64,000 bases of DNA from Stigmatella ashevillena (lineage in GTDB: Bacteria > Myxococcota > Myxococcia > Myxococcales > Myxococcaceae). The stretch lies in NCBI RefSeq assembly GCF_028368975.1, contig NZ_JAQNDM010000002.1, forward strand, positions 2,986,007 to 3,050,006, given 5' to 3'. The position numbers were made by a program, and so were the translations under genes. The notes beneath the pieces were generated by a model. It had not been told where the DNA came from, made no database searches, and saw only the letters and a list, made by a program, of their open reading frames with translations. Of this stretch, positions 54,729 to 63,326 are shown piece by piece; position 1 is the first letter of the stretch; the number at the start of each line of letters is the position of its first letter.

Positions 54729-57443
54729 TTACAGCGTCTGAGCAATGGTCTGCCGGTTGAGGATCCGGGGCGTGATGAAGATCAGCAGTTCCTGCCGGTC
54801 ATCGCGCTCCGTGGTCTGGCGGAAGAAGAAGCCCAGGACCGGGATCTTCGAGAAGAAGGGAATCGACGCGCTGGAAGTGCTTCCCCGGCGCACGTAGATG
54901 CCGCCGATGACCGTGGTGTCGCCGTCCTTGACGAGCACCTGCGTGTTCGCCTCCTTGCGCTGAATGGCAGGCTGGCCGTTGGCACCCGTGTTCGCCGCAT
55001 CCGGCTGGTTGTTCTGCGCGATGATGCTCATCAGGATGCTTCCATCCTGGGTGATGTGCGGGGTGACTTCCAGCGACAGGCGCGCTTCGATGAAGGTCGT
55101 GTTCGCACCGTTGGCGGACGTCTGGCTGAACGGGATGGACACACCCTGGCTGATGCGTGCCGTGTTGTTGTCGAGCGTCGTTACCTTGGGCGCGGAGATG
55201 GTCTTCACGTAACCATCGTTCTCCGCAGCGGACAGACGCAGGTTGAGTCCCAGCGCTCCACCCGCCGAGCCGAAGGTGAAGCCCAACGCACCACCTTGTC
55301 CCAGGGTCGTCGGCGCCGGCAGGTTGACGGCGAAGCCCGGGTCTCCGGAGAAGCCTGCCGGGGTACCACCACCGGCGGAGCCGAAGCCTCCGATCGAGTT
55401 GGGGAAGATGAGGCCCGTGGCGTTCCCCGTGGCCGCGTTCGCCTGGCCCCGGCCACCCCACTGCACACCGATGGAGCGGGAGAAGGCCGTCGTCGCTTCC
55501 ACGATGCGGCTCTCAATCAGCACCTGCGGAGTCTGCGTGTCCAGGTTGCGCACGAGCGCACGAGCCTTCTCGATGTTAGCGCGCACGTCCTTCACGATGA
55601 GCACGTTGGTGCGGGTATCCACCGTCACCGAGCCGCGATCAGACAGGATGTCCTTCACGCGCGCCTGCATCTCGTTGGCCACCGCGTAGTTCACCGGGAT
55701 GAGGTTGACGAGCAGATCCTCCTGCTGCTGCATCGACTTCTTGCGCTCCTGCGCCAGCCGCGCCTCCTCCTCCAGCGTCTTCAGGGGCGCGATGCGGACG
55801 ATGTTGCCGACCTCTTCCTTGCCCAGTCCCTTCGTGCGGAGGATGAGGTCCAGCGCCTGATCCCAGGGCACGTTGCGCAGGCGGATCGTCACCTTGCCGT
55901 TCACGTCGTCGGCAACAACGATGTTCTTCTTGGAGATCTCCGCGATGACGCGCAGCAGGTTCTGGATCTCGATGTCCTTGAACTCGAAGGAGACCCGCTT
56001 GCCACGGTAGCGGGCCTGCTGGGGCGCGCCCTCGGCGGCATAAGCAGGGGCCTCGGCGGAGAAGCCCGCGGTGCGCTGGGAAACGGCCACCTGCTCCGTC
56101 TTCACCCCCTGCACCGTCAGGTTCCAGCTCAACGTCCCCGAGCCCTGGGTCACCGACTCATCGATGGCTCCATCCGCGGCCACCACCACGCGCACGCGGT
56201 GTCCCTCGCCGGGAACCGAGAAGGCGCTGATCATCTTCACCGGCGTCTCCAGCGCACTGGTGTCCAGGCTGCGCTCCAGCCTGCGCGGAAGCCTCGCGTT
56301 CTCCAGCGTCAGCACCGCGCTGCGCGGATCCGGCCGGTCCACCTTCCACGTCACGGCGCTGGACAGCTTGAGCTGCACGCGGCCGCCACTGTCGCTCTCA
56401 TCAAAGGAGAGCTCCTTGACCTCGGCCACGACAGGCTGAGCCGCACTGGCCGCCACGGGCGCCGGACGCAGGGGCGCGCGCTCGGCCACCATCTCCTGAG
56501 GCTCCTCGACAGAAGCAGGGGCGGAGGGCGCCGGCTTGCGCGCCACCGCGGCGCCCAGCACCACTTCCAGGCCCCGCGGGGCCCTGTCCACACGGTAGGC
56601 AGGCATGCCCTTGCGCGCGTCCAGCACCAGGCGGACCTTCTCCGCGTGCGCAGCAACGCGAACACCCTTGAGCGCCCCACCCTTCACGCGCGGGGCATGG
56701 GCATCCAGACCGACCCCGTACACATCCACCGCCAGCCGCGGCGGATCCGCCAGCTCGAGCACCTCGTAGCGGGAGATCTCTCCGTCCGTGCGGACGGCCA
56801 GGATGTCCCGGGCGAAGGTAAGGCCCGTGATGGACCGCGCCGGCTGAGCGACTTCGCGCTCGTCCACCTCGGCGGCCACCACGTTCTCGGCGAGCGCCGG
56901 ACCTTTGACCACCGGCTCCTTCGCGGGAACGGCCTCGGCCTTCACAGGCACGGGCGCAGGGGCTTGCGCGACGGCCGGGGCCACTTCGGGGACGGGCGGT
57001 TGGGGGGCCACCTCCGCGGTGGCCTTGGGCTCCGAGGCCCCGTCCACCGAGATGACGATGCGGTTGCCGTCGGCTCGCACGTCATACTGAGACGCCTTGT
57101 CCAAGGCGACCAGGACGCGGCCCACGCTGGCGCGCTCGTCGGAGAATTGCGAGGCGACGATGCCTGTCACAGGCCCGGTGCCAGTGTGGTGGCCCTTGAT
57201 GCCCGTGGCGTCCGCTGACGAGAGGTCCACCACCAGGCGCTCCGGCCCACTGAGCCGGAAGACCGTGAAGGTAGGGGGACGTGTTCCCGCAACGACTACC
57301 TGAGCTCCGGAACCTGTCTGAACGACTTGCAGGTCCCGTAGCGTGTTGAGTTCGGCGCCTTCGGCGTTGGCACCCGCGATGGAGGCCAACAGCACGGCCG
57401 CTATCACCCACTTGCCCCTCGTCACATCGCTCTTTCCGAGCAT
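54729..57443 (-). CDS. pilQ: Type IV pilus secretin PilQ
   Basis: A 904-residue outer-membrane secretin with signal peptide (about residues 1-28). Three AMIN domains that bind peptidoglycan lie near 35-115, 205-290 and 345-425. The N0/STN domain is near 485-560 (FEFKDIEIQNLLRVIAEISKKNIVV segment), N1 near 575-655, and the secretin core from about 655 to the end (VLIESRIVEA, then the beta-barrel and the terminal segment FFSKIPVLGFFFR). It forms the gated pore through which the pilus passes. Length fits M. xanthus PilQ. It is the last gene of pilMNOPQ and starts 48 bp after pilP. Confidence 0.95.
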   Translation of the reverse strand: MLGKSDVTRGKWVIAAVLLASIAGANAEGAELNTLRDLQVVQTGSGAQVVVAGTRPPTFTVFRLSGPERLVVDLSSADATGIKGHHTGTGPVTGIVASQFSDERASVGRVLVALDKASQYDVRADGNRIVISVDGASEPKATAEVAPQPPVPEVAPAVAQAPAPVPVKAEAVPAKEPVVKGPALAENVVAAEVDEREVAQPARSITGLTFARDILAVRTDGEISRYEVLELADPPRLAVDVYGVGLDAHAPRVKGGALKGVRVAAHAEKVRLVLDARKGMPAYRVDRAPRGLEVVLGAAVARKPAPSAPASVEEPQEMVAERAPLRPAPVAASAAQPVVAEVKELSFDESDSGGRVQLKLSSAVTWKVDRPDPRSAVLTLENARLPRRLERSLDTSALETPVKMISAFSVPGEGHRVRVVVAADGAIDESVTQGSGTLSWNLTVQGVKTEQVAVSQRTAGFSAEAPAYAAEGAPQQARYRGKRVSFEFKDIEIQNLLRVIAEISKKNIVVADDVNGKVTIRLRNVPWDQALDLILRTKGLGKEEVGNIVRIAPLKTLEEEARLAQERKKSMQQQEDLLVNLIPVNYAVANEMQARVKDILSDRGSVTVDTRTNVLIVKDVRANIEKARALVRNLDTQTPQVLIESRIVEATTAFSRSIGVQWGGRGQANAATGNATGLIFPNSIGGFGSAGGGTPAGFSGDPGFAVNLPAPTTLGQGGALGFTFGSAGGALGLNLRLSAAENDGYVKTISAPKVTTLDNNTARISQGVSIPFSQTSANGANTTFIEARLSLEVTPHITQDGSILMSIIAQNNQPDAANTGANGQPAIQRKEANTQVLVKDGDTTVIGGIYVRRGSTSSASIPFFSKIPVLGFFFRQTTERDDRQELLIFITPRILNRQTIAQTL

Positions 57444-57491
57444 GCTACCCCTCTACAAGTTGTAATCAGGCCGCGCTGCTGGCCCGAAGTG

Positions 57492-58055
57492 CTACTCGCC
57501 CCAGTTTCTGCCCTGCATCAGGTCATACGCCGGGTCCCGCTTGCTGTCCTGCTTGAGCTGGAGGCTCACCGGATTGGGGATGACCTTCCCCTCCGTGGGG
57601 ATGTACTCGGTCACCGTCACCGAGTCCCGGAGGATCTGCGTGACCCTCCCACCCTGGCGTCCCATGCGCGCGTTGCGCCGGACAATGTGACCCCGCCCCG
57701 CGGGGTCCTCCACCATGGCGATCGGGTTGGCATCCCCGGTGACGACCGCCACCAGCTTCAACTGATCAAGATCCCACGCGCACAGAGGCTCGTTGCAGGC
57801 AGTGACCTGCACATTCTGCTGCGTCCGGTCCAGCTCCTCGAGGGGGCTGCGGAACGGGTCCCTCTTGCCGACGGGGTTGTACGTATAAGTGACGGAGGAC
57901 TCGATGACCGCCTCCTTGGGCGTCTCCGCCGCCGCGGCCGTTGCCGCCTTCTTCGCGGCGGGCGGCGAGGCCTTGGGCGATGCACTGCCTCCGCCACACG
58001 CAACCACCGTGAGCGCCAGCGCAGCCGTAGTCATCTTGAACTTGAGCGTCTTCAT
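57492..58055 (-). CDS. pilP: Type IV pilus lipoprotein PilP
   Basis: A 187-residue inner-membrane lipoprotein with signal peptide and lipobox VVAC (Cys20). An Ala/Pro/Lys linker (about residues 22-50) precedes a beta-domain (GKRDPFRSPLEELDR, LDQLKLVAVVTG), which in PilP docks to PilQ N0 and to PilN/PilO. The GRQGGRVTQILRDSVTV region is conserved. It is the gene before pilQ and 21 bp after pilO. Confidence 0.93.
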   Translation of the reverse strand: MKTLKFKMTTAALALTVVACGGGSASPKASPPAAKKAATAAAAETPKEAVIESSVTYTYNPVGKRDPFRSPLEELDRTQQNVQVTACNEPLCAWDLDQLKLVAVVTGDANPIAMVEDPAGRGHIVRRNARMGRQGGRVTQILRDSVTVTEYIPTEGKVIPNPVSLQLKQDSKRDPAYDLMQGRNWGE

Positions 58056-58076
58056 CCTCTGGATCCTCTTCTCACC

Positions 58077-58703
58077 CTACTTCTTGGGCGACGCAACTTT
58101 CTTGCCCGTTGGCTTGGAATCTGGCGCCTTCTGCTCCACGAACCTGAACGTGGTGGCCACGAAGGAACTCTCCAGGATGACCTTCTCGTTCTTGATGGTC
58201 GGCTTATCGAGCTTGATGCCGTTCACGTTGACGATGCGGCGCATGTTCGCGATCTCCTGCATGAACATGGCGATCTCGTGGTAGTTGCCACTCACCGTCA
58301 TCTTGAGCGGAATACGGGCGAAGAAATCGCCGCTTCCGACCGACTCCTTGCCGGGCTCCACGCGGGAGATCTCCAGGCCGGACTTCTTGCCGATGTCGTT
58401 GATCTGGGCGAGCAGCTCATCCAGGTCGCGCCGCTCCGGCAGCTCCGTGAGGGCCTCGGCGAGCTTCTGATCCAGCACGTCGAGTTCGCGTCGGCGCTCG
58501 TTGAGGTTCTGGGCGATCTCGCTCTTCTCGGCCAGATCCAGGTCGAGCTTGCGGCGCTGCTCCACCTGCTTCTTGATCTGGGCCTCGGTGGGCTGAACGA
58601 GCCCAAAGTAGTTGGCCACCGTGAGGAGCACCACCAAGCCCGCCAGGCCACCGTACTTCACGCCCGCGGGGGCCTTCGCAATCTTGTCCAGGTATTGTTC
58701 CAT
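58077..58703 (-). CDS. pilO: Type IV pilus alignment protein PilO
   Basis: A 208-residue inner-membrane protein: one N-terminal helix (about 17-36), a coiled coil (about 40-95, KKQVEQRRKLDLDLAEKSEI) and a periplasmic ferredoxin-like domain (residues 100-195, SGNYHEIAMFMQEIANMRRIVNV). It forms a heterodimer with PilN and links PilM to PilP/PilQ. The last 15 residues are basic. It starts 15 bp after the pilN stop. Confidence 0.93.
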   Translation of the reverse strand: MEQYLDKIAKAPAGVKYGGLAGLVVLLTVANYFGLVQPTEAQIKKQVEQRRKLDLDLAEKSEIAQNLNERRRELDVLDQKLAEALTELPERRDLDELLAQINDIGKKSGLEISRVEPGKESVGSGDFFARIPLKMTVSGNYHEIAMFMQEIANMRRIVNVNGIKLDKPTIKNEKVILESSFVATTFRFVEQKAPDSKPTGKKVASPKK

Positions 58704-58718
58704 GGCTCTCGGGTCTTC

Positions 58719-59411
58719 TCAGATGGCGTAGTTGGCCGTGAGGATGAGGTTGAACTTGACGGTGGTCAGCGGGTTCAGGTCGGCGCTGCCGCCAGCCTTG
58801 GAGGTTTGCTGAACCGCGTCCTTCAGGTCGATGTTCGAGAAGAAGGGCTTGATGGTGGCCACCGGGAACTCCTCGATGGAGGCATCCGGGGTGAGCAGTT
58901 CCACGCGGGACGTCTTCGCGTCCCGGCGCTGCTCCACCAGCCGGCCCATGCCCTTGGGCGTCCACACCATGCCGCCGAGGCTGCGCATGAACTCGGCCAC
59001 CTCGTCGTGGCTCACGGCGCTGCCGACGATCTTCACGCCACCCTTCTCTTCGGTGAAGTTCTCCAGCCAGAGCTTCTTGGGCATGGCCAGCGAGAGCGCG
59101 TCCAGCATCCGCACCGGGCCCGAACGGCCACGGCGCAGGTTGTCGAGGACGGCGAGCTTCTTCTCCACCTCGGCCTTGCGGTCGTTGATGGTGCTCACCT
59201 CGCCGATGACCTTCTCCAGTTCGGTGATCTTCGTCTTCACGGTGGCGATGCCCGCCGCGTTGGCCGAGACCTCGTCGGAGAGGCGCCCGTACCACATGTA
59301 GTTGCCCACGATCGCGGCCAGGAGCACCGCGGCGAAGAGGACCAGGATTTGCCGGCCCATCTCCCGCTTTTTCGCCACCCGGACGGGCAGCAGGTTGATG
59401 CGGATCATCAT
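58719..59411 (-). CDS. pilN: Type IV pilus assembly protein PilN
   Basis: A 230-residue membrane protein. The cytoplasmic N-terminus has the INLLPVR motif (residues about 4-11) that inserts into PilM. One membrane helix (about 22-40) precedes a coiled coil (about 45-80, TVKTKITELEKVIGEV) and a periplasmic domain ending in the strand KFNLILTANYAI. The start has two ATGs in tandem with AAGGAA about 10 nt upstream. Confidence 0.93.
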   Translation of the reverse strand: MMIRINLLPVRVAKKREMGRQILVLFAAVLLAAIVGNYMWYGRLSDEVSANAAGIATVKTKITELEKVIGEVSTINDRKAEVEKKLAVLDNLRRGRSGPVRMLDALSLAMPKKLWLENFTEEKGGVKIVGSAVSHDEVAEFMRSLGGMVWTPKGMGRLVEQRRDAKTSRVELLTPDASIEEFPVATIKPFFSNIDLKDAVQQTSKAGGSADLNPLTTVKFNLILTANYAI

Positions 59412-59448
59412 ATGCGTCGGTTCCTTCAGGAAAGCAGGGAGAGGGGTA

Positions 59449-60531
59449 TCAGCTCAGCTTGTCACCGGGCTTGCGCAGGGCCAACCCCACGGCCACGGCC
59501 GCCACGGGGGCCACGTCCATGATGAACGCGGGGTCGAACTTGCGGTTGTCCACGTCGATCTTCCGGAACGGATTGAGGATCTCCACCGGCACGCCCACGC
59601 GGGTCTCGATGGTCTTGAACAGCGCGGGAATCTTCGCCGTTCCTCCGGACAGAAAGACCTTGCTGAAATTGGCATCCGCGGCAGTGCCCGCGTAGAAGTC
59701 CAGCGAGCGCTGAATCTCTCCGGCGACCTGCTCGGCCACGCTGAGCAGCACGCGCTCCACGTCCTGGGGCACCACGGCATCCGCGTCCGAGCTGTTGCCG
59801 CCGATCTTCAGCGCCTCCGCCTCCTCGTAGGAGACGTTGAGCTGCTTCTGGATCTCCTCGGTGAACTGGTTGCCGCCGATCGTCACATCACGGGTGAAGA
59901 CGGTGATGCCGTTGGCGATGATGTTGATGTTCACCACCGAGGCGCCCGCGTTGATGAGCACCACGGTCTCCTTCTCCGGCACGTCGTAGTTCGTGGAGAA
60001 CATGTTCTGGACGGCGAAGGCGTCCACGTCCACCACCACCGGCTGAAGTCCCGCCTCGGAGACCACGGTGGTGTAGTCGTTGATCATGTCCTTCTTGGCC
60101 GCCACCAGCAGCACGTCCATCTGCCCGGTGGCGTCATTGGCCCCCGAGTCGAGGATCTGCGTGTCGATGTTCACGTCCTTCACGTCGAAGGGGATGTACT
60201 GCTCCGCCTCCCACTGGATGCTCTCCTCGAGCTCTTCCTGGCTCATGCGGGGCATCTGGATCTTCTTGATGATGACCGAGTGGCCGGAGACGCCGATGGC
60301 GACCTCCTTCGCCTTGATCTTCAGCTCGTTCATCAGTTCCTGCACGGCCTGGACGATGGCCGTCGAGTTCATGAGCGCGCCATCGACGATGGCCTCGGGA
60401 GGCAGCGGCTTCATGCCGAAGCTTTGCAGTGCGTAGCCGACTTCGCCGCGCTTGCGCTGCTCCTTGAGGAGGATCATCTTCACCGAGGTCGATCCGATGT
60501 CCAGACCGAGTGCCAGTTTGCCCTTCGCCAT
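59449..60531 (-). CDS. pilM: Type IV pilus assembly protein PilM
   Basis: A 360-residue cytoplasmic actin-fold protein. The opening LGLDIGSTSVKMILL and VLINAGASVVNINII are the two phosphate loops; GGNQFTEEIQKQLNVSYEEAE and FLSGGTAKIPALF are conserved PilM/FtsA-like blocks. It binds the PilN tail and positions the inner-membrane platform. The gene begins the pilMNOPQ run and follows a 207-bp gap after pilR2, where a promoter is expected. I saw no clear sigma-54 motif. Confidence 0.95.
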   Translation of the reverse strand: MAKGKLALGLDIGSTSVKMILLKEQRKRGEVGYALQSFGMKPLPPEAIVDGALMNSTAIVQAVQELMNELKIKAKEVAIGVSGHSVIIKKIQMPRMSQEELEESIQWEAEQYIPFDVKDVNIDTQILDSGANDATGQMDVLLVAAKKDMINDYTTVVSEAGLQPVVVDVDAFAVQNMFSTNYDVPEKETVVLINAGASVVNINIIANGITVFTRDVTIGGNQFTEEIQKQLNVSYEEAEALKIGGNSSDADAVVPQDVERVLLSVAEQVAGEIQRSLDFYAGTAADANFSKVFLSGGTAKIPALFKTIETRVGVPVEILNPFRKIDVDNRKFDPAFIMDVAPVAAVAVGLALRKPGDKLS

Positions 60532-60738
60532 TCAGTGCTCCCGTGCAGAGGCGGCCAGCGTAGCACTGGCACGCAACCCCGCCTAAAAGTTGACCGGCGC
60601 CCGCCCGCTCCACGGCCTCTCAAGCGCGTGGTCCAGGCCCTTCGTCCGCTCCCCTCGATGCGAGACAGCGCTGCCGGGCCCGATTTTCCGGCCTCGGGCG
60701 CTTCCCGTCAAATCCCCCCCGTGTGCTCTGCCGCTTGC

Positions 60739-62142
60739 TCAGCCCTTTTCGGCCTCGGCATCCGGGTCGATTCCGTATTCCTTGATCTTGTACAGCAACG
60801 CCCGATGGCTGATGTCCAGCACCTCGGCGGCCCGGGTGCGGTTGCCCCGGGTGCGGCGAAGGGCCGCTCGGATGTAGGTCTCCTCCAGCTCCCGCATGGC
60901 GCGCTTGAGCGACAGGTCGTTGCCGGGCTGTTGCACGGGAAGCGAGGCGCCCTCGGGTGAGGCAACCGCCCACAAGCGCTCGGGGAGACTGGAGGGCAGC
61001 AGCAGGGGCCCATCCACCAGGAGCACCGCGCGCTCCATGGCGTTCTCCAGTTCGCGCACGTTGCCGGGCCAGGCATAGGCGCCCATCAACGCCTCGGCCT
61101 CGGGGGTGAATCCCTGGACGGGAGGCTCTCGGTTGAGCTCCCGGTTGAAGCGGCTGAGGAAGGCCCGCGCCAGCAGGAGAATGTCCTCGCGGCGCTCCCG
61201 CAGGGGCGGTACCCGCAGGTTCACGACGTTGAGGCGGTAATAAAGGTCCTCCCGGAACTCCCCCCGCTCCACCAGCTTGCCCAGGTCCCTCAAGGTCGCG
61301 GCGATGACCCGCACGTCCACGGTTTCCGAGCGGCTCTCCCCCACCGGACGGATCTCCCCCTCCTGGAGGACACGCAGCAACTTCACCTGGGCCGGCAGCG
61401 GCAGTTCGCCAATCTCGTCCAGGAACAGCGTGCCCCCATCCGCCTCGCTGAACAGCCCCCGCTTCGCGGTCCGCGCGTCGGTGAAAGCCCCCTTGGCGTG
61501 GCCGAACAGCTCGCTCTCGATGAGCCCTGCGGGGAAGGCGCCACAGTTGACGGCGACGAAGGGCAACGCCGCCCGGCGAGACCGCTCGTGCAGGGCCCGC
61601 GCGATGAGCTCCTTGCCGGTCCCGCTCTCGCCCGTGATGAGGACCGTGGTGTTCACCGGGGCGAGCCGGTCCACCTGGCGCAACACCGCGCGCAGCCCCT
61701 CGCTCTCGCCGAGGATCCCTCCCAGCGGCGCGGCGCCCGCGGTCCGCAGACGCCGGTTCTCGCGCAGCAGCCGCTCGCGCTCCTCCGCCTTGCGCAGGAC
61801 GAAGACGATCTCCTCGGGCTTGAAGGGCTTCTGGACGTAGTCGTAGGCCCCCGCCCCCACCGCCTCGAGCGCCTGTTCCTGGGAGCCGTAAGCGCTCATC
61901 ACCAGTGCGGTGAGGCCCGGATGCTCGGAGAGGGCCTGACGCAGCACCGACAGGCCGTCGCGCCGAGGCATCCGCACATCGCACAGGAGCACGTCATAGC
62001 TGCGAGCGCTCAGCTCTCGCAGGGCTTCCTCGCCATCCGCCACGGCACGCACCTCATAACCATGGTCGGTGAGCACCAGGGTGAGCACATGGCGGATGGA
62101 GGGCTCGTCGTCAGCAACGAGAATGGAGCGAAAGAGAGGCAT
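60739..62142 (-). CDS. pilR2: Sigma-54-dependent response regulator (NtrC type), PilR2-like
   Basis: About 467 residues from the ATG at 62142 (a GTG two codons earlier is possible). The receiver domain has the acidic pair Asp11/Asp12 and phosphoacceptor Asp55. The AAA+ domain has Walker A GESGTGKE (about 171-178) and Walker B GGTLFLDEIGE. The sigma-54 contact loop reads GAFTDA (218-223) instead of GAFTGA. A C-terminal Fis-type helix-turn-helix (TRAAEVLDISHRALLYKIKEYGI) binds DNA. Position next to pilS2 and pilM matches PilR2 of Myxococcus; the target promoters are unknown. Confidence 0.85.
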   Translation of the reverse strand: MPLFRSILVADDEPSIRHVLTLVLTDHGYEVRAVADGEEALRELSARSYDVLLCDVRMPRRDGLSVLRQALSEHPGLTALVMSAYGSQEQALEAVGAGAYDYVQKPFKPEEIVFVLRKAEERERLLRENRRLRTAGAAPLGGILGESEGLRAVLRQVDRLAPVNTTVLITGESGTGKELIARALHERSRRAALPFVAVNCGAFPAGLIESELFGHAKGAFTDARTAKRGLFSEADGGTLFLDEIGELPLPAQVKLLRVLQEGEIRPVGESRSETVDVRVIAATLRDLGKLVERGEFREDLYYRLNVVNLRVPPLRERREDILLLARAFLSRFNRELNREPPVQGFTPEAEALMGAYAWPGNVRELENAMERAVLLVDGPLLLPSSLPERLWAVASPEGASLPVQQPGNDLSLKRAMRELEETYIRAALRRTRGNRTRAAEVLDISHRALLYKIKEYGIDPDAEAEKG

Positions 62143-62191
62143 GGGCACCGGGAATCATCCCCCAGCGTCCTGACGCAAGGTAGTTCCCTGC

Positions 62192-63310
62192 TCAGGCGGC
62201 CGTCAGACAGAGGGTAAACCGGGCGCCTCCCTCCGGGCGGTTCTCCGCGACCAGCTTCCCCCCCATGCCCTGCGCCAGGTGGAGCGAGACGGCCAATCCC
62301 AGCCCCGTCCCCTTCCCGTCCTTCGTGGTGAAAAACGGCTCGAAAAGACGCGCCATCACGTCGGCCGAGAGGCCCGGGCCCCCATCCTCCACCCTCAACC
62401 ACACCTCGCCCCCCTCTCGGAGGGTGGACACCCGCACGGGTCCCTGCCCGCCCATGGCCTGCGCGGCGTTCAAGAGGAGGTTGATGACAATCTGGGAGAC
62501 CGGGCCCGGGTCGGCGCGTGCCAGCAGCCCGGGTTCCAGCGCGAAGCTCACCTCCACGCGCGACAGCTCCGGCCCCGCGCGCACCAGCCTCACGCAGGTC
62601 TCCGCCACCTGGCCCATGTCCACGGGCGCCAACGGTCCAGAGCGCGGACGCCCCAGATCCAGCAACCCTCGGACGATGCCGTCGATGCGGTGCACCTCAT
62701 GATCGATCCGGTCCAGGAAGTCCTTCAGCTCGGGGGTGGTCGCGCGCATCCGCGCCAACGAGAGGTAACCGAGAATCCCCGCCAGCGGGTTGCCCACCTC
62801 ATGCGCCACGCCCGCGGCCAGACGCCCCACGGTCGCCAGTCGCTCGGCGGACACCAGTTCCGTCTGGGCGCGCGACAACCGCACATTGGCCTGCTGGAGT
62901 GCCTCCAACTGCGAGCGGGTCAAGGCTTGCTCCCGGCGCAGGGCCTCCGCCATCCGGTTCAACGCGCTCTGGATGCGTGAGAGGAGGGGCCCTCCCTGAG
63001 AGATCGGCGTCAAGTCCAGCTCGAGCCGTTCCAACTGCCCCATGGCCCGTTCCGTGGCCCGCAGCGGACGCCCGACGGTGAGATCCAGCACGATGTACGC
63101 CAGGATCACCAACACCATCAGATCCAACCCGAGCGCGAAGGGGAGAAAGCCGCGCAAACGCGTCAGCACCGCTTCCTCGGTGCCTTGGGAAGGCACCCAC
63201 CGGCGCGCCACGTCCATCAGGTAGAGCAACGTGGGCAGCAGGGTGAGCCACGACAGGCCCGTGGCCAGTGAGCCCAGGAGAAACGCCACGCTGGCGATGC
63301 GCCACTTCAT
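62192..63310 (-). CDS. pilS2: Membrane sensor histidine kinase, PilS2-like
   Basis: A 372-residue kinase. Two membrane helices (about residues 8-32 and 56-76) enclose a short periplasmic loop; a linker follows, then the H-box GVAHEVGNPL with phospho-accepting His170. N-box is NLLLNAAQAM; G1 is VEDGGPGLSADV, F is RLFEPFFTTK, G2 is GTGLGLAVSLHLAQ. The missing PAS domain means sensing is through the membrane or linker. It lies 49 bp before pilR2, forming a two-component pair. Confidence 0.87.
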   Translation of the reverse strand: MKWRIASVAFLLGSLATGLSWLTLLPTLLYLMDVARRWVPSQGTEEAVLTRLRGFLPFALGLDLMVLVILAYIVLDLTVGRPLRATERAMGQLERLELDLTPISQGGPLLSRIQSALNRMAEALRREQALTRSQLEALQQANVRLSRAQTELVSAERLATVGRLAAGVAHEVGNPLAGILGYLSLARMRATTPELKDFLDRIDHEVHRIDGIVRGLLDLGRPRSGPLAPVDMGQVAETCVRLVRAGPELSRVEVSFALEPGLLARADPGPVSQIVINLLLNAAQAMGGQGPVRVSTLREGGEVWLRVEDGGPGLSADVMARLFEPFFTTKDGKGTGLGLAVSLHLAQGMGGKLVAENRPEGGARFTLCLTAA

Positions 63311-63326
63311 GGCACCTGGAGATGGC

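Noticed and set aside
55056-57218. A 720-residue open frame antisense to pilQ
   Set aside because: It is Arg/His-rich low-complexity sequence without domains; PilQ is certain.
60532-60738. Possible sigma-54 promoter upstream of pilM
   Set aside because: A TGGCAC hexamer occurs on the plus strand near 60566, but no TGC box at the right spacing and it is in the wrong direction for pilM.
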